DNA of 64,000 bases from Leuctra nigra (GCA_934045905.1 OW203762.1:54585411-54649410); one strand, 5' to 3'; positions 1 through 12,787 are shown, numbered from the stretch's first letter. Notes: a model not told the origin generated them from the sequence alone. Numbers and translations: made by a program.

Positions 1-2235
1 CCGCGCATTCGATGCAATCACGTGAGACTTGCGGCTCAATATTGAGGATTCCGAGAAATGTTCATTGAGGATGAATGCGACTTGGAAGTGATATTTTTGT
101 TCACAGCGTAGGAACACGGCTGGATATTTGAATTTATTAAATATTTTTGTTATTTATCTATCAATATATAGAAAGGATTCAGAACTTATTGTAAAAGTAT
201 TTGACAAAATGTGGTTCGTACAAGTATATTAAATAAAATAACATTCAAATTATTATAAAATTACTAGAGTTAATAATATTGAATTATACATTTTATTGTG
301 CCATTGATCACAATAAGGAAAAGTTGACTTGACGTGATCAATTGTTTTTAGTACGATGAAAGAAGCTATACATATTTATATTTAATATCATCTCATCAAA
401 TTCTATCGCTACGCTTCGCTAATAAGACAGACGACTGGTAGTAATATTTTCTTTCCTTCCTTATAGAGAGCCGACGTCGTGGAAAACGAATATAGTATTT
501 GTCTCCTGAAAACTGAATGGCAAGTCGTGAAAACTTTTCTACCAAATTTAATTTCGATCGATACGGAAGATAATGAATGTCTTGGGATCTCGACCTCAAG
601 ACAACGTCATCACGATCTTGTCACATTACATCGTGATAGCTATTCAATGACAATTAATTATCTTCGCATAGGACGAGGTGTCAGCAGGAATCCACGAGGA
701 CCCTGGAAACTGCACAGGCTGAGAGAATAGCCCCAGAGTCTTGGCCAGCAGCTGAGACGAGACCAATTACTGACCCAGCTCAATGTCCCTAACTTCATTA
801 CAGCATCCGGAGTCCCATTGTCTTGGTAATGTAGTAGTGCTGTAAAGCAGACGAGAAGCTACTTCAATACACTAGCGAATGCACGGTATCAAGTCCATTA
901 TTACACCGAGATATAGTTTCAATGGGCTGTTACGTAAAAGTCAAAAACGATTTTTTCAACCCAGTAATATCGTTAGAACCTCCTTTATGAGGGTAACTTA
1001 AAATTTTACGAGTAAGTGATAAAAAGCAATGTCTTCATTTTCCTATTACTGCATTGGAAGTTCGTAAATTTCCTTGCGCATTATCTGGAATGTTTGAGCG
1101 CTCAGGGCAAAGTCTCATGCACAATGTCGTCACAACATGCAACTTTAATGGCGGAGGAATGACAAGTCCTTCCGATGCTGCTAAATTAATGATGCATCTT
1201 CATTATTAAAATGAATCTATAATTCATTTCTGTAGACAAGGTGTTAAAATTCACCCTCGCTCTGCGCAAACATAAACTTAATTGACAACAACATCATTAT
1301 TATTAATACAAGATATTATGATAATGCGGGCGCAGTATCAGACATCTTTGATGTTCTACATTAATTAAAAGATAACAAAAATAGACTACGCCTAATACTA
1401 TTATTAGCATCGATTTTAGAGCTAGTTAAATTACTAAACAACATACGAATGCTTTAGAGGATAATTTCACCTTACACCAAAGGTAAATAAAGTTACACAA
1501 TATGATAAAGGAAAAAGGTGAATACTTAATTTTATTTAAAACGTAGTAATAAAATAGTGTTTTTTAATCTTTTGAAAGGAAATTATCATATATTGTGTGA
1601 CTGCTTTACTATAAACTTTTCCTAAGCCCGTAGACGCAGTTGCAGTGCATTTTAATCCTTGCCACCCCGCATGTGTGTGTGTGTGTGAGGGAGAGATATT
1701 ACAATTCCCAAGTCAAGTGTCCCGCCTTCACAGCCCGGGCTCAGGTCTGCTCGGTGTAGTCATTACATCTCTCACCTTGGCAGAGCAGAGTGCTTTATGT
1801 GGTGTCGCAACAGCGCGCTCCCATGTCGCGAATTGTCAGCTTTATTTAGCTGTCCGAAGCAGTTAGGTGGCGGTGCAGGCAAATGAGAGGAGCAAGTACA
1901 CTCGCCAGCAGGCGAAACTTCAGCATTGCAACGCAAATGTCACCATTTTATAGGGAAGAATATGTCGCGACTTTGAGAGAAAATGTATGTCATTCTTTTA
2001 ATTATAGCAACACTGCAGACAAGCCAGGTATTTAGATTTGAGATAATCATACATTTATAAAGTATAGATAGCTTCGTTGATCGATTGTATTTATTTTGTA
2101 GGTATTATTTTTGATATATTAACTAAATGCTAAGAACACATGAACAAATGCAAATTTATATAATCCCGATTATTTTGTTTTACCTACTTGTGTTTACCTT
2201 CTGCACGATGGAAAGAAACTCAACATAGAGATTAT
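1..2235. other. AT-rich spacer, no gene seen
   Basis: Mostly AT-rich single-copy-looking sequence. Open frames are short (at most 83 codons), mutually overlapping and show no recognisable domain. The only landmark is a short (GT)n run at about 1672-1688 in a slightly GC-richer stretch (about 1640-1900). I see no splice-bounded exon or RNA gene. Confidence 0.6.
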
Positions 2236-2294
2236 AATAAATACCAACTGCATTGTGGAGTGGAAATCTTTTCACAATGCAGTTGGTATTTATT
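2236..2294. repeat. Perfect 22-bp hairpin with 15-nt loop
   Basis: Arms 2236-2257 and 2273-2294 are exact reverse complements and surround a 15-nt loop; one more pair (2235/2295) extends the stem. The size resembles a pre-miRNA-like or short hairpin RNA fold, but I do not recognise a conserved miRNA seed. A recent template-switch event would look the same. It lies 46 bp before a dispersed repeat copy. Confidence 0.7.
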
Positions 2295-2340
2295 AACATT
2301 TACCTAACTGAGGGAATCAGTAAAAACCATATTTCATACA

Positions 2341-2491
2341 GATCTAGTGGAGCGGTCGCTCCACGCCAGCCAAGTCGTACAGCGCGCGCACACTCTCATT
2401 TAAAAAGGCTGGAGCAACCCACTTTTACTGTAAGCATCAAAGTGGCATTTTCGGCCTCCTGGATCTCAAAATTGGAAAATCTCACATTGTT
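2341..2491 (+). repeat. Dispersed repeat, copy 1
   Basis: About 150 bp that recurs in inverted orientation at 35315-35463 with only a few substitutions and small indels. Its start carries a near-palindrome, GTGGAGCG and CGCTCCAC separated by two bases, which suggests the terminus of a transposable element. No reading frame is conserved between the copies. The family is not recognised. Confidence 0.75.
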
Positions 2492-2575
2492 TAGGGCATT
2501 GTAGGTATAGGTACTGTAAGTATATGTATTTATATCTAGCCTATACTTCTAAGCTATTTATATACACGATGCGCC

Positions 2576-2716
2576 AAGTATTTTTTAATTTTCAAATAAA
2601 GATTTGACTTGGCTCATTTTTTGATATCACTACGTTTCAGTGCAGAATTTTTAGATTTCATAATATTTTTTTTAGTTGAAGAGACTTGGCTGTTTTTTTT
2701 ACACGGAGTGTTTTTT
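2576..2716 (+). repeat. Solo, diverged arm of the 1.28-kb TIR element
   Basis: From GATGCGCCAAGT to ACACGGAGTG this matches the right terminal arm of the element at 32518-33797 (33600-33797), with substitutions and internal deletions of several tens of bases. Both internal GACTTGGCT motifs are kept. No partner arm is seen nearby, so this is a solo or truncated end, older than the intact copy. Confidence 0.7.
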
Positions 2717-3618
2717 ATGGTTATATTTTACTAGCTTGGAAACGCTCTACTAAGTCACTTGATAGTCGGAATGTTTTCTCAATCATGATTATACATGTCT
2801 TTGAATTGAGCAATATATATCTAGAATTGTGGTAACAGAAGATATAATCAAAGAAATATTGAGAAACAATAGTTTAAGTATGTGGTAAATTCTTTTAGAG
2901 CAGCGATTTACGAAATCCCGTGGTACATGTTTATCTGAACCTAAGCATGTTGCCTGACAGTCGAATGCAATAAACAAACAAGATTGGTGTTCAATGGTCT
3001 GGAAAAACTATGCTATCACGTGATTGTTGACCACGCAGGTGTGTCCTGCGGATTGGTCACCAGGTGCGTCATTAGCCGATCGAATTGCGACCAATCAACC
3101 GCGTAATTGGTACGCAGTTTTTGCCGGGGGCCCACGGCCAACTTTTTGCCGGTAAACAACGAACAATGTATCGACGTTCCTAATCGATGGTAGGAATTGG
3201 AATCCGATTTACTACCTATGCTGTTGCGAACACGTGACATATGCAGCATTCACACGTGTTTAAGAACTTGCTCAATATTTCCCATGTATAATCTTACTCA
3301 CAGAGCAGTTGATATTTTTTGCTTCAAATTTTTATTTCAGTGCATGAGATTATGGCATTATTACATTTTACAGAACTTCAAGTCTTGTGTCTGCAGCAGT
3401 AACAATAAGAAAATATAATTGTTTGATTTGTTTTGTTTAGCTATTTAAATAAGGTATATTTTAGCATTACATGTAATGTCACACACTTCTCAACAGATTA
3501 ATTGTATGTATCGTTCCTTTTTCTTCACAGATCTTCAAATTTCCAAAGGGATCAGAATCACTGCAAGTGAACAAATCGTGTGCAACAAATGCGATGTCAC
3601 ACAGCAGCGAGCCACACG
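2717..3618. other. Spacer, no gene seen
   Basis: AT-rich sequence with a more GC-rich patch at about 3010-3250 that contains partial inverted and direct repeats (for example TTTTTGCCGG twice). The open frames are 60-80 codons, overlap on both strands and have no recognisable motif. Confidence 0.55.
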
Positions 3619-4821
3619 CATGTCCCTGCACTGCAGTGCAGTCGGTGGAGGTGCCGGGCCGCCGCCATGACGCTTGTCCCTGCACTGCAGTGCTCGGTGG
3701 AGGTGCCGGGCCGCCGCCATGACGCTTGTCCCTGCACTGCAGTGCTGTCGGTGGAGGTGCCGGGCCGCCGCCATGACGGATAGCCGCGTGTTCATGTCAA
3801 TCACTCATCACCAGCCGCGATCTCATGTCCCCGCACTGCAGTGTCGGTGGAGGTGCCGGGCCGCCGCCATGACGGATAGCCGCGTCTTCATGTCAATCAC
3901 CCATCACCAGCCACGATCTCATGTCCCTGCACTGCAGTGCTGTCGGTGGAGGTGCCGGGCCGCCGCCATGACGCATGTCCCTGCACTACAGTGATGTCGG
4001 TGGAGGTGCCGGGCCGCCGCCATGACGGATAGCCGCGTCTTCATGTCAATCACCCATCACCAGCCACGATCTCATGTCCCTGCACTGCAGTGCTGTCGGT
4101 GGAGGTGCCGGGCCGCCGCCATGACGCATGTCCCTGCACTGCAGTGATGTCGGTGGAGGTGCCGGGCCGCCGCCATGACGGATAGCCGCGTGTTCATGTC
4201 AATCACTCATCACCAGCCACGACGCATGTCCCTGCACTGCTGTGATGTCGGTGGAGGTGCCGGGCCGCCGCCATGACGGATAGCCACGTGTTCATGTCAA
4301 TCACTCATCACCAGCCACGATCTCATGTCCCTGCACTGCAGTGCTGTCGGTGGAGGTGCCGGGCCGCCGCCATGACGGATAGCCACGTGTTCATGTCAAT
4401 CACTCATCACCAGCCACGATCTCATGTCCCTGCACTGCAGTGCTGTCGGTGGAGGTGCCGGGCCGCCGCCATGACGGATAGCCGCGTGTTCATGTCAATC
4501 ACTCATCACCAGCCACGATCTCATGTCCCTGCACTGCAGTGCTGTCGGTGGAGGTGCCGGGCCGCCGCCATGACGGATAGCCGCGTGTTCATGTCAATCA
4601 CACATCACCAGCCACGACGCATGTCCCTGCACTGCAGTGCTGTCGGTGGAGGTGCCGGGCCGCCGCCATGACGGATAGCCGCGTGTTCATGTCAATCACT
4701 CATCACCAGCCACGATCTCATGTCCCTGCACTGCAGTGCTGTCGGTGGAGGTGCCGGGCCGCCGCCATGACGGATAGCCGCGTGTTCATGTCAATCACTC
4801 ATCACCAGCCGCGATCTCATG
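3619..4821. repeat. GC-rich minisatellite with 99-bp and 54-bp units
   Basis: The core GTCGGTGGAGGTGCCGGG recurs at 3641, about 3693, 3747, 3843, 3942, 3996, 4095, 4149, 4247, 4346, 4445, 4544, 4642 and 4741. Spacings fall into two classes: about 99 bp, and about 54 bp in which a 45-bp segment is missing. Both are multiples of three, so open frames run through on both strands and create long shadow peptides with a 33-residue period. Copies are nearly identical. There is no evidence of translation. Confidence 0.95.
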
Positions 4822-4936
4822 TTTACGACCGCGCTTAAGAGTTCACGACCTGTCATTGTCACAACACAACTATTCATGTGGGTGTAATTCACAGTTGAAG
4901 CGCCGCTGCACATTGGGCATGATTTAGCTGCGACAC

Positions 4937-6580
4937 GTGCATGTATGCACTAGGTGCATCGTGTACAGGGTGCATGCATGCACTAGGTGCATCGTGTACA
5001 GGGTGCATGCATGCACTAGGTGCATCGTGTGCCAGGTGCATGCATGCACTAGGTGCATCGTGTGCAAGGTGCATGCATGCACTAGGTGCATCGTGTGCAA
5101 GGTGCATGTATGCACTAGGTGCATAGTGTGCAAGGTGCATGTATGCACTAGGTGCATCGTGTGTAGGTGCATGCATGCACTAGGTGCATCGTGTGCCAGG
5201 TACATGCATGCACTAGGTGCATCGTGTGCAAGGTGCATGCATGCACTAGGTGCATCGTGTGTAGGTGCATGCATGCACTAGGTGCATCGTGTGCCAGGTG
5301 CATGCATGCACTAGGTGCATCGTGTACAGGGTGCATGCATGCACTAGGTGCATCGTGTGCTAGGTGCATGCATGCACTAGGTGCATCGTGTACAGGGTGC
5401 ATGCATGCACTAGGTGCATCGTGTGCAAGGTGCATGCATGCACTAGGTGCATCGTGTGCAAGGTGCATCCATGCACTAGGTGCATCGTGTGTAGGTGCAT
5501 GCATGCACTAGGTGCATCGTGTGCCAGGTGCATGCATGCACTAGGTGCATCGTGTACAGGGTGCATGCATGCACTAGGTGCATCGTGTGCTAGGTGCATG
5601 CATGCACTAGGTGCATCGTGTACAGGGTGCATGTATGCACTAGGTGCATCGTGTGCAAGGTGCATGCATGCACTAGGTGCATCGTGTGCAAGGTGCATGC
5701 ATGCACTAGGTGCATCGTGTGTAGGTGCATGCATGCACTAGGTGCATCGTGTGCCAGGTGCATGCATGCACTAGGTGCATCGTGTACAGGGTGCATGCAT
5801 GCACTAGGTGCATCGTGTGCTAGGTGCATGCATGCACTAGTTGCATCGTGTACAGGGTGCATGTATGCACTAGGTGCATCGTGTGCCAGGTGCATGCATG
5901 CACTAGGTGCATCGTGTACAGGGTGCATGCATGCACTAGGTGCATCGTGTGCAAGGTGCATGCATGCACTAGGTGCATCGTGTACAGGGTGCATGTATGC
6001 ACTAGGTGCATCGTGTGCAAGGTGCATGCATGCACTAGGTGCATCGTGTGCAAGGTGCATATATGCACTAGGTGCATCGTGTGCCAGGTGCATGTATGCA
6101 CTAGGTGCATCGTGTGCAAGGTGCATGCATGCACTAGGTGCATCGTGTACAGGGTGCATGCATGCACTTGGTGCATCGTGTGCAATGTGCATGCATGCAC
6201 TAGGTGCATCGTGTGCAAGGTGCATGTATGCACTAGGTGCATCGTGTACAGGGTGCATGCATGCACTAGGTGCATCGTGTGCAATGTGCATGCATGCACT
6301 AGGTGCATCAAGTGCAAGGTGCATGTATGCACTAGGTGCATCGTGTGCAAGGTGCATGCATGCACTAGGTGCATCGTGTACAGGGTGCATGCATGCACTA
6401 GGTGCATCGTGTGCAATGTGCATGCATGCACTAGGTGCATCGCGTGCAAGGTGCATGTATGCACTAGGTGCATCGTGTACAGGGTGCATGCATGCACTAG
6501 GTGCATCGTGTGCAATGTGCATGCATGCACTAGGTGCATCGAGTGCAAAGTGCATGTATGCACGAGATGCATCATGGGCT
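4937..6580. repeat. 33-bp minisatellite, about 50 copies, palindrome-rich
   Basis: CACTAGGTGCATCGTG recurs every 33 bp, with occasional 31-bp units that lack two bases. Most units contain the perfect 14-bp palindrome GTGCATGCATGCAC plus TGCAC and GTGCA around a TAG, so both strands can fold. Because 33 is divisible by three, several frames on both strands are open for hundreds of codons (the longest, 343 codons, is on the minus strand at 5590-6621 with an 11-residue period). This looks like a by-product of the repeat rather than a gene. Confidence 0.95.
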
Positions 6581-6659
6581 GTGATACTAAATGTCAACTC
6601 ATTATAAACTTCCATCCGCATTTCACAACTTAGGATTGTGGTCTAACTTTAATTTTAAT

Positions 6660-6841
6660 GGTGAGCGTCGCCCTGTTCTGTAACTAGGCTAATAGCGCCA
6701 TGACAGGGAGATGATGATGGAGGATAGGTGAGCATGAGCGGGGGGAACGAAGCAGTCGGGGACTGTTATTTGACTGAGGGAAACCACGACAAGACCTCAG
6801 TAGGGTTCGAACACGGGACCCCATGGAGTGCTGGAGAGCTG
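6660..6841 (-). mobile_element. Probable tRNA-derived SINE remnant
   Basis: Read on the minus strand, a B-box-like CCCGTGTTCGAACCC follows CACTCCATGGGG, as in the 3' half of a tRNA-derived SINE head. A GC-richer body then runs to CATCATCATCTCCC and beyond. No clear A box or target duplication was found, so it is 5'-truncated or old. Confidence 0.4.
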
Positions 6842-7011
6842 TAATTCTGCTAAAAAGTAATGAAAAGGAGTAGATTTTAACTTCCATTATTATTAATTTT
6901 GTAAGTCATTTTCAGCTGACATAAAAAAAATTGTGAATTGGATAAAATAATACTTTAGAGTGATTGAAAGGATTAAATTTGATCGACAATTGAACACAAT
7001 ATCTAATCCCA

Positions 7012-10000
7012 TTCTTGTGTCGCCCGTGCTCGCTTATGAACCTGTATGTTTCCGATCCCCCCGTCTGATTGGCTCCGTGTCTCGAGCTGATCGCTAACTG
7101 GAGAGTCGACTAACAAGAACATGATCAGGAGGCAATCAATTCACCCGCGTTCTTGTGTCGCCCGTGCTCGCTTATGAACCTGTATGTTTCCGATCCCCCC
7201 GTCTGATTGGCTCCGTGTCTCGAGCTGATCGCTAACTGGAGAGTCGACTAACAAGAACATGATCAGGAGGCAATCAATTCACCCGCGTTCTTGTGTCGCC
7301 CGTGCTCGCTTATGAACCTGTATGTTTCCGATCCCCCCGTCTGATTGGCTCCGTGTCTCGAGCTGATCGCTAACTGGAGAGTCGACTAACAAGAACATGA
7401 TCAGGAGGCAATCAATTCACCCGCGTTCTTGTGTCGCCCGTGCTCGCTTATGAACCTGTATGTTTCCGATCCCCCCGTCTGATTGGCTCCGTGTCTCGAG
7501 CTGATCGCTAACTGGAGAGTCGACTAACAAGAACATGATCAGGAGGCAATCAATTCACCCGCGTTCTTGTGTCGCCCGTGCTCGCTTATGAACCTGTATG
7601 TTTCCGATCCCCCCGTCTGATTGGCTCCGTGTCTCGAGCTGAACGCTAACTGGAGAGTCGTCTAACAAGAACATGATCAGGAGGCAATCAATTCACCCGC
7701 GTTCTTGTGTCGCCCGTGCTCGCTTATGAACCTGTATGTTTCCGATCCCCCCGTCTGATTGGCTCCGTGTCTCGAGCTGATCGCTAACTGGAGAGTCGAC
7801 TAACAAGAACATTATCAGGAGGCAATCAATTCACCCGCGTTCTTGTGTCGCCCGTGCTCGCTTATGAACCTGTATGTTTCCGATCCCCCCGTCTGATTGG
7901 CTCCGTGTCTCGAGCTGATCGCTAACTGGAGAGTCGACTAACAAGAACATGATCAAGAGGCAATCAATTCACCCGCGTTCTTGTGTCGCCCGTGCTCGCT
8001 TATGAACCTGTATGTTTCCGATCCCCCCGTCTGATTGGCTCCGTGTCTCGAGCTGATCGCTAACTGGAGAGTCGACTAACAAGAACATGATCAGGAGGCA
8101 ATCAATTCACCCGCGTTCTTGTGTCGCCCGTGCTCGCTTATGAACCTGTATGTTTCCGATCCCCCCGTCTGATTGGCTCCGTATCTCGAGCTGTTCGCTA
8201 ACTGGAGAGTCGACTAACAAGAACATGATCAGGAGGCAATCAATTCACCCGCGTTCTTGTGTCGCCCGTGCTCGCTTATGAACCTGTATGTTTCCGATCC
8301 CCCCGTCTGATTGGCTCCGTGTCTTGAGCTGATCGCTAACTGGAGAGTCGTCTAACAAGAACATGATCAGGAGGCAATCAATTCACCCGCGTTCTTGTGT
8401 CGCCCGTGCTCGCTTATGAACCTGTATGTTTCCGATCCCCCCGTCTGATTGGCTCCGTGTCTCGAGCTGATCGCTAACTGGAGAGTCGACTAACAAGAAC
8501 ATGATCAGGAGGCAATCAATTCACCCGCGTTCTTGTGTCGCCCGTGCTCGCTTATGAACCTGTATGTTTCCGATCCCCCCGTCTGATTGGCTCCGTGTCT
8601 CGAGCTGAACGCTAACTGGAGAGTCGTCTAACAAGAACATGATCAGGAGGCAATCAATTCACCCGCGTTCTTGTGTCGCCCGTGCTCGCTTATGAACCTG
8701 TATGTTTCCGATCCCCCCGTCTGATTGGCTCCGTGTCTCGAGCTGAACGCTAACTGGAGAGTCGTCTAACAAGAACATGATCAGGAGGCAATCAATTCAC
8801 CCGCGTTCTTGTGTCGCCCGTGCTCGCTTATGAACCTGTATGTTTCCGATCCCCCCGTCTGATTGGCTCCGTGTCTCGAGCTGATCGCTAACTGGAGAGT
8901 CGACTAACAAGAACATGATCAGGAGGCAATCAATTCACCCGCGTTCTTGTGTCGCCCGTGCTCGCTTATGAACCTGTATGTTTCCAATCCCCCCGTCTGA
9001 TTGGCTCCGTGTCTCGAGCTGATCGCTAACTGGAGAGTTGACTAACAAGAACATGATCAGGAGGCAATCAATTCACCCGCGTTCTTGTGTCGCCCGTGCT
9101 CGCTTATGAACCTGTATGTTTCCGATCCCCCCGTCTGATTGGCTCCGTGTCTCGAGCTGATCGCTAACTGGAGAGTCGTCTAACAAGAACATTATCAGGA
9201 GGCAATCAATTCACCCGCGTTCTTGTGTCGCCCGTGCTCGCTTATGAACCTGTATGTTTCCAATCCCCCCGTCTGATTGGCTCCGTGTCTCGAGCTGATC
9301 GCTAACTGGAGAGTCGACTAACAAGAACATGATCAGGAGGCAATCAATTCACCCGCGTTCTTGTGTCGCCCGTGCTCGCTTATGAACCTGTATGTTTCCA
9401 ATCCCCCCGTCTGATTGGCTCCGTGTCTCGAGCTGATCGCTAACTGGAGAGTCGACTAACAAGAACATGATCAGGAGGCAATCAATTCACCCGCGTTCTT
9501 GTGTCGCCCGTGCTCGCTTATGAACCTGTATGTTTCCGATCCCCCCGTCTGATTGGCTCCGTGTCTCGAGCTGATCGCTAACTGGAGAGTCGACTAACAA
9601 GAACATGATCAGGAGGCAATCAATTCACCCGCGTTCTTGTGTCGCCCGTGCTCGCTTATGAACCTGTATGTTTCCGATCCCCCCGTCTGATTGGCTCCGT
9701 GTCTCGAGCTGATCGCTAACTGGAGAGTCGTCTAACAAGAACATGATCAGGAGGCAATCAATTCACCCGCGTTCTTGTGTCGCCCGTGCTCGCTTATGAA
9801 CCTGTATGTTTCCGATCCCCCCGTCTGATTGGCTCCGTGTCTCGAGCTGATCGCTAACTAGAGAGTCGTCTAACAAGAGCATGATCAGGAGGCAATCAAT
9901 TCACCCGCGTTCTTGTGTCGCCCGTGCTCGCTTATGAACCTGTATGTTTCCGATCCCCCCGTCTGATTGGCTCCGTGTCTCGAGCTGATCGCTAACTGGA

Positions 10001-11013
10001 GAGTCGACTAACAAGAACATGATCAGGAGGCAATCAATTCACCCGCGTTCTTGTGTCGCCCGTGCTCGCTTATGAACCTGTATGTTTCCGATCCCCCCGT
10101 CTGATTGGCTCCGTGTCTCGAGCTGATCGCTAACTGGAGAGTCGACTAACAAGAACATGATCAAGAGGCAATCAATTCACCCGCGTTCTTGTGTCGCCCG
10201 TGCTCGCTTATGAACCTGTATGTTTCCAATCCCCCCGTCTGATTGGCTCCGTGTCTCGAGCTGATCGCTAACTAGAGAGTCGTCTAACAAGAACATGATC
10301 AGGAGGCAATCAATTCACCCGCGTTCTTGTGTCGCCCGTGCTCGCTTATGAACCTGTATGTTTCCGATCCCCCCGTCTGATTGGCTCCGTGTCTCGAGCT
10401 GATCGCTAACTAGAGAGTCGTCTAACAAGAACATGATCAGGAGGCAATCAATTCACCCGCGTTCTTGTGTCGCCCGTGCTCGCTTATGAACCTGTATGTT
10501 TCCGATCCCCCCGTCTGATTGGCTCCGTGTCTCGAGCTGATCGCTAACTGGAGAGTCGTCTAACAAGAACATGATCAGGAGGCAATCAATTCACCCGCGT
10601 TCTTGTGTCGCCCGTGCTCGCTTATGAACCTGTATGTTTCCGATCCCCCCGTCTGATTGGCTCCGTGTCTCGAGCTGATCGCTAACTGGAGAGTCGACTA
10701 ACAAGAGCATGATCAGGAGGCAATCAATTCACCCGCGTTCTTGTGTCGCCCGTGCTCGCTTATGAACCTGTATGTTTCCGATCCCCCCGTCTGATTGGCT
10801 CCGTGTCTCGAGCTGATCGCTAACTGGAGAGTCGTCTAACAAGAACATGATCAGGAGGCAATCAATTCACCCGCGTTCTTGTGTCGCCCGTGCTCGCTTA
10901 TGAACCTGTATGTTTCCGATCCCCCCGTCTGATTGGCTCCGTGTCTCGAGCTGATCGCTAACTGGAGAGTCGTCTAACAAGAACATGATCAGGAGGCAAT
11001 CAATTCACCCGCG
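7012..11013. repeat. 138-bp satellite, 29.0 copies
   Basis: TTCTTGTGTCGCCCG recurs every 138 bp from 7012; 29 x 138 = 4002 bp ends exactly at 11013, where the next unit would start. Copies differ by only a few recurring alternatives: GATCGC/GAACGC, GTCGAC/GTCGTC, CCGATCC/CCAATCC, CTGGAG/CTAGAG, CAGGAGG/CAAGAGG. These variants are scattered without an obvious higher-order period, implying ongoing homogenisation. Each unit has TTCTTGT near its start and ACAAGAA near its end, and a GATTGG (inverted CCAAT) motif. Stop codons interrupt the frames, so it is non-coding. Confidence 0.97.
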
Positions 11014-11257
11014 TTTTTGCGGTTTCCGGAATCCGAGTAAAACACGCCAACTCGCCCAGCTGAGCAGCGAGAACTTCACCTTGAATTAGCGTCCGAGAAG
11101 AAACCAGAGGAAGATCAAATCCAATATCATTCGTTGATGAAATCAACTCCCGGCTGAATACCAGAGCACCGTGAGACTTTACGCTAATTCCTTTCTTTAT
11201 TACGGTCAATCGGAGCGGATCTGTGGTTTGCGGAAAATATTTCTTTACACCTACCAA
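11000..11257 (-). other. Unrecognised open reading frame abutting the satellite
   Basis: A minus-strand frame of about 85 codons whose composition looks protein-like, with alternating hydrophobic and polar residues. It has no ATG (the first codon of the open stretch is TTG) and runs into the last satellite bases before a stop. It could be an exon, a fragment of a transposon ORF truncated by the satellite, or chance. I recognise no family, catalytic motif or zinc finger. The break at 11013/11014 suggests the array invaded or expanded against pre-existing sequence. Confidence 0.25.
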
Positions 11258-12787
11258 TCAATACTACGTGTTTATATGTAAAGTAAGTAAAGTGTACAGA
11301 CCTACAGAATATGCACAATGAAACAATGAAAAATAGGAGCTAAGTATAACCATAGAATGAATATCAATAATTGAATCACATCACAAGACAATTCAATACA
11401 ATTACGACTCAGATAAGGAGTCAACAAGTCAAAACGTGTTGGTTTAACCTGTAGCGAACATAGAGAGATCCAGATTCCAGAGGTGGACTTCATTAAATTT
11501 AAAAAAAAATCTTTTCCCCAAAACTCCAATCCGCTTGTTAAAACTTAAAACAGCTTCTCACATTTGGAAAGCCCTTTGAGTCAAATAAAACAAAATCCAC
11601 AGTTTTACAACCAAAAAAAGAAGAGTTGAATTAAATTACATTTTGTCATAAACTAAAAGTAGGATTTCGCAAGAGCCGGCGGGTTAATTCTAAAAGTCTC
11701 CACATTTGTAAAGAACAACGGAATACACTCAAGGCGGGAATGTAGCGAGCCAATCAGGACGCAGCTCGCTAATTTCAAATGAAGCCGCACGTTCGACTCC
11801 TCGCATTATCATCAACCTCTGCTCGCTTCACTTAAGTGATTTATAATGCAAGTACCTACAACATGGTGGCATATCTCGACGCCGAGTTTAACGACGTTTT
11901 GACGAGGCAGATTGAGTGTGAAGTGAGTGATCAATACTAACGAAGAGGCTCGAGGACGACCTGTGAAGCCGCTTTTGTGTCGTCACTTGCAGGTGATCCA
12001 CTGCTTATTGGATACTTCTGGAGCCTTTGTTACGTAGTAGGGCATGTCACGTGTGGCAATTCTTCTCCCGTATGCGTGATGTGCGCCAAGTTGACGTCAT
12101 TTTGTTCTGTCTTTTCGGGATATGTTCAACATCGTATCATTTATTGGATTTTTATATTATTTGTATTTTGCACATTTTATCCAGAAGTACCTACCTATAC
12201 GTATTTAATTCGGTAGAAACGTAGTTTTCAATACTAATTGCAATATTTGAAATGATATGAAGTACATTATGTATTTTTTTTAAAGAAATCTGATGCCTTC
12301 CTGACACAAAATCGTGTTTGCAGACCTTTTATCTAGTTTAGCTTCAAATAGCTTCAGGTGCATTCTGGTACTAGATCCGCTTTGTGTTTAAACGCCCTAT
12401 TGAGAGAAATTCTGTGGGAAAATTGAGTTAAAAACGCAATTTAATTTCGAGTTTAAAAACAAATTCTTTTGTCTAGTCGGCAGGGATAAATGTACACATT
12501 TGCTCGCGTGAAAAGGGCCAGTCACCGCGCACATATTATTTCATGAAACGAGCTAAAACGAAACTCTGACGACTCTTCTACTTCTTTCTCGAATAAAATT
12601 GATTACAATCTCTTCGTTCGTCTGGGAACTTATCATTTACGATTACCTAGAGTTTCACGAATTCTCGCCACGCACAAAAGACGCGCCCTCGTAAGAAATC
12701 GCCTCACTTTGCGGCGAGTTTTAACAAATGCATTCGACCACTCGATATTATCGATCTCGAGAAGAAGTTGCGTGCATCTATCCATCA
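11258..12787. other. Spacer, no gene seen
   Basis: AT-rich sequence with small frames only. A perfect CRE palindrome TGACGTCA lies at 12092-12099. I see no repeat family shared with the rest of the window and no splice-bounded exon. Confidence 0.5.

Noticed and set aside
3674..4671. 106- and 132-codon plus-strand frames with a 33-residue repeat
   Set aside because: Result of 99- and 54-bp units being multiples of three; both strands are open and there is no start, splice or domain evidence.
5590..6621. 343-codon minus-strand frame with an 11-residue repeat, and matching plus-strand frames of up to 337 codons
   Set aside because: The 33-bp period keeps several frames on both strands open at once; codon content simply mirrors the repeat. 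No independent sign of a gene.
7012..11013. CRISPR-like regular spacing
   Set aside because: There are no unique spacers; the whole 138-bp unit repeats, so it is a satellite. The sequence context is eukaryotic.
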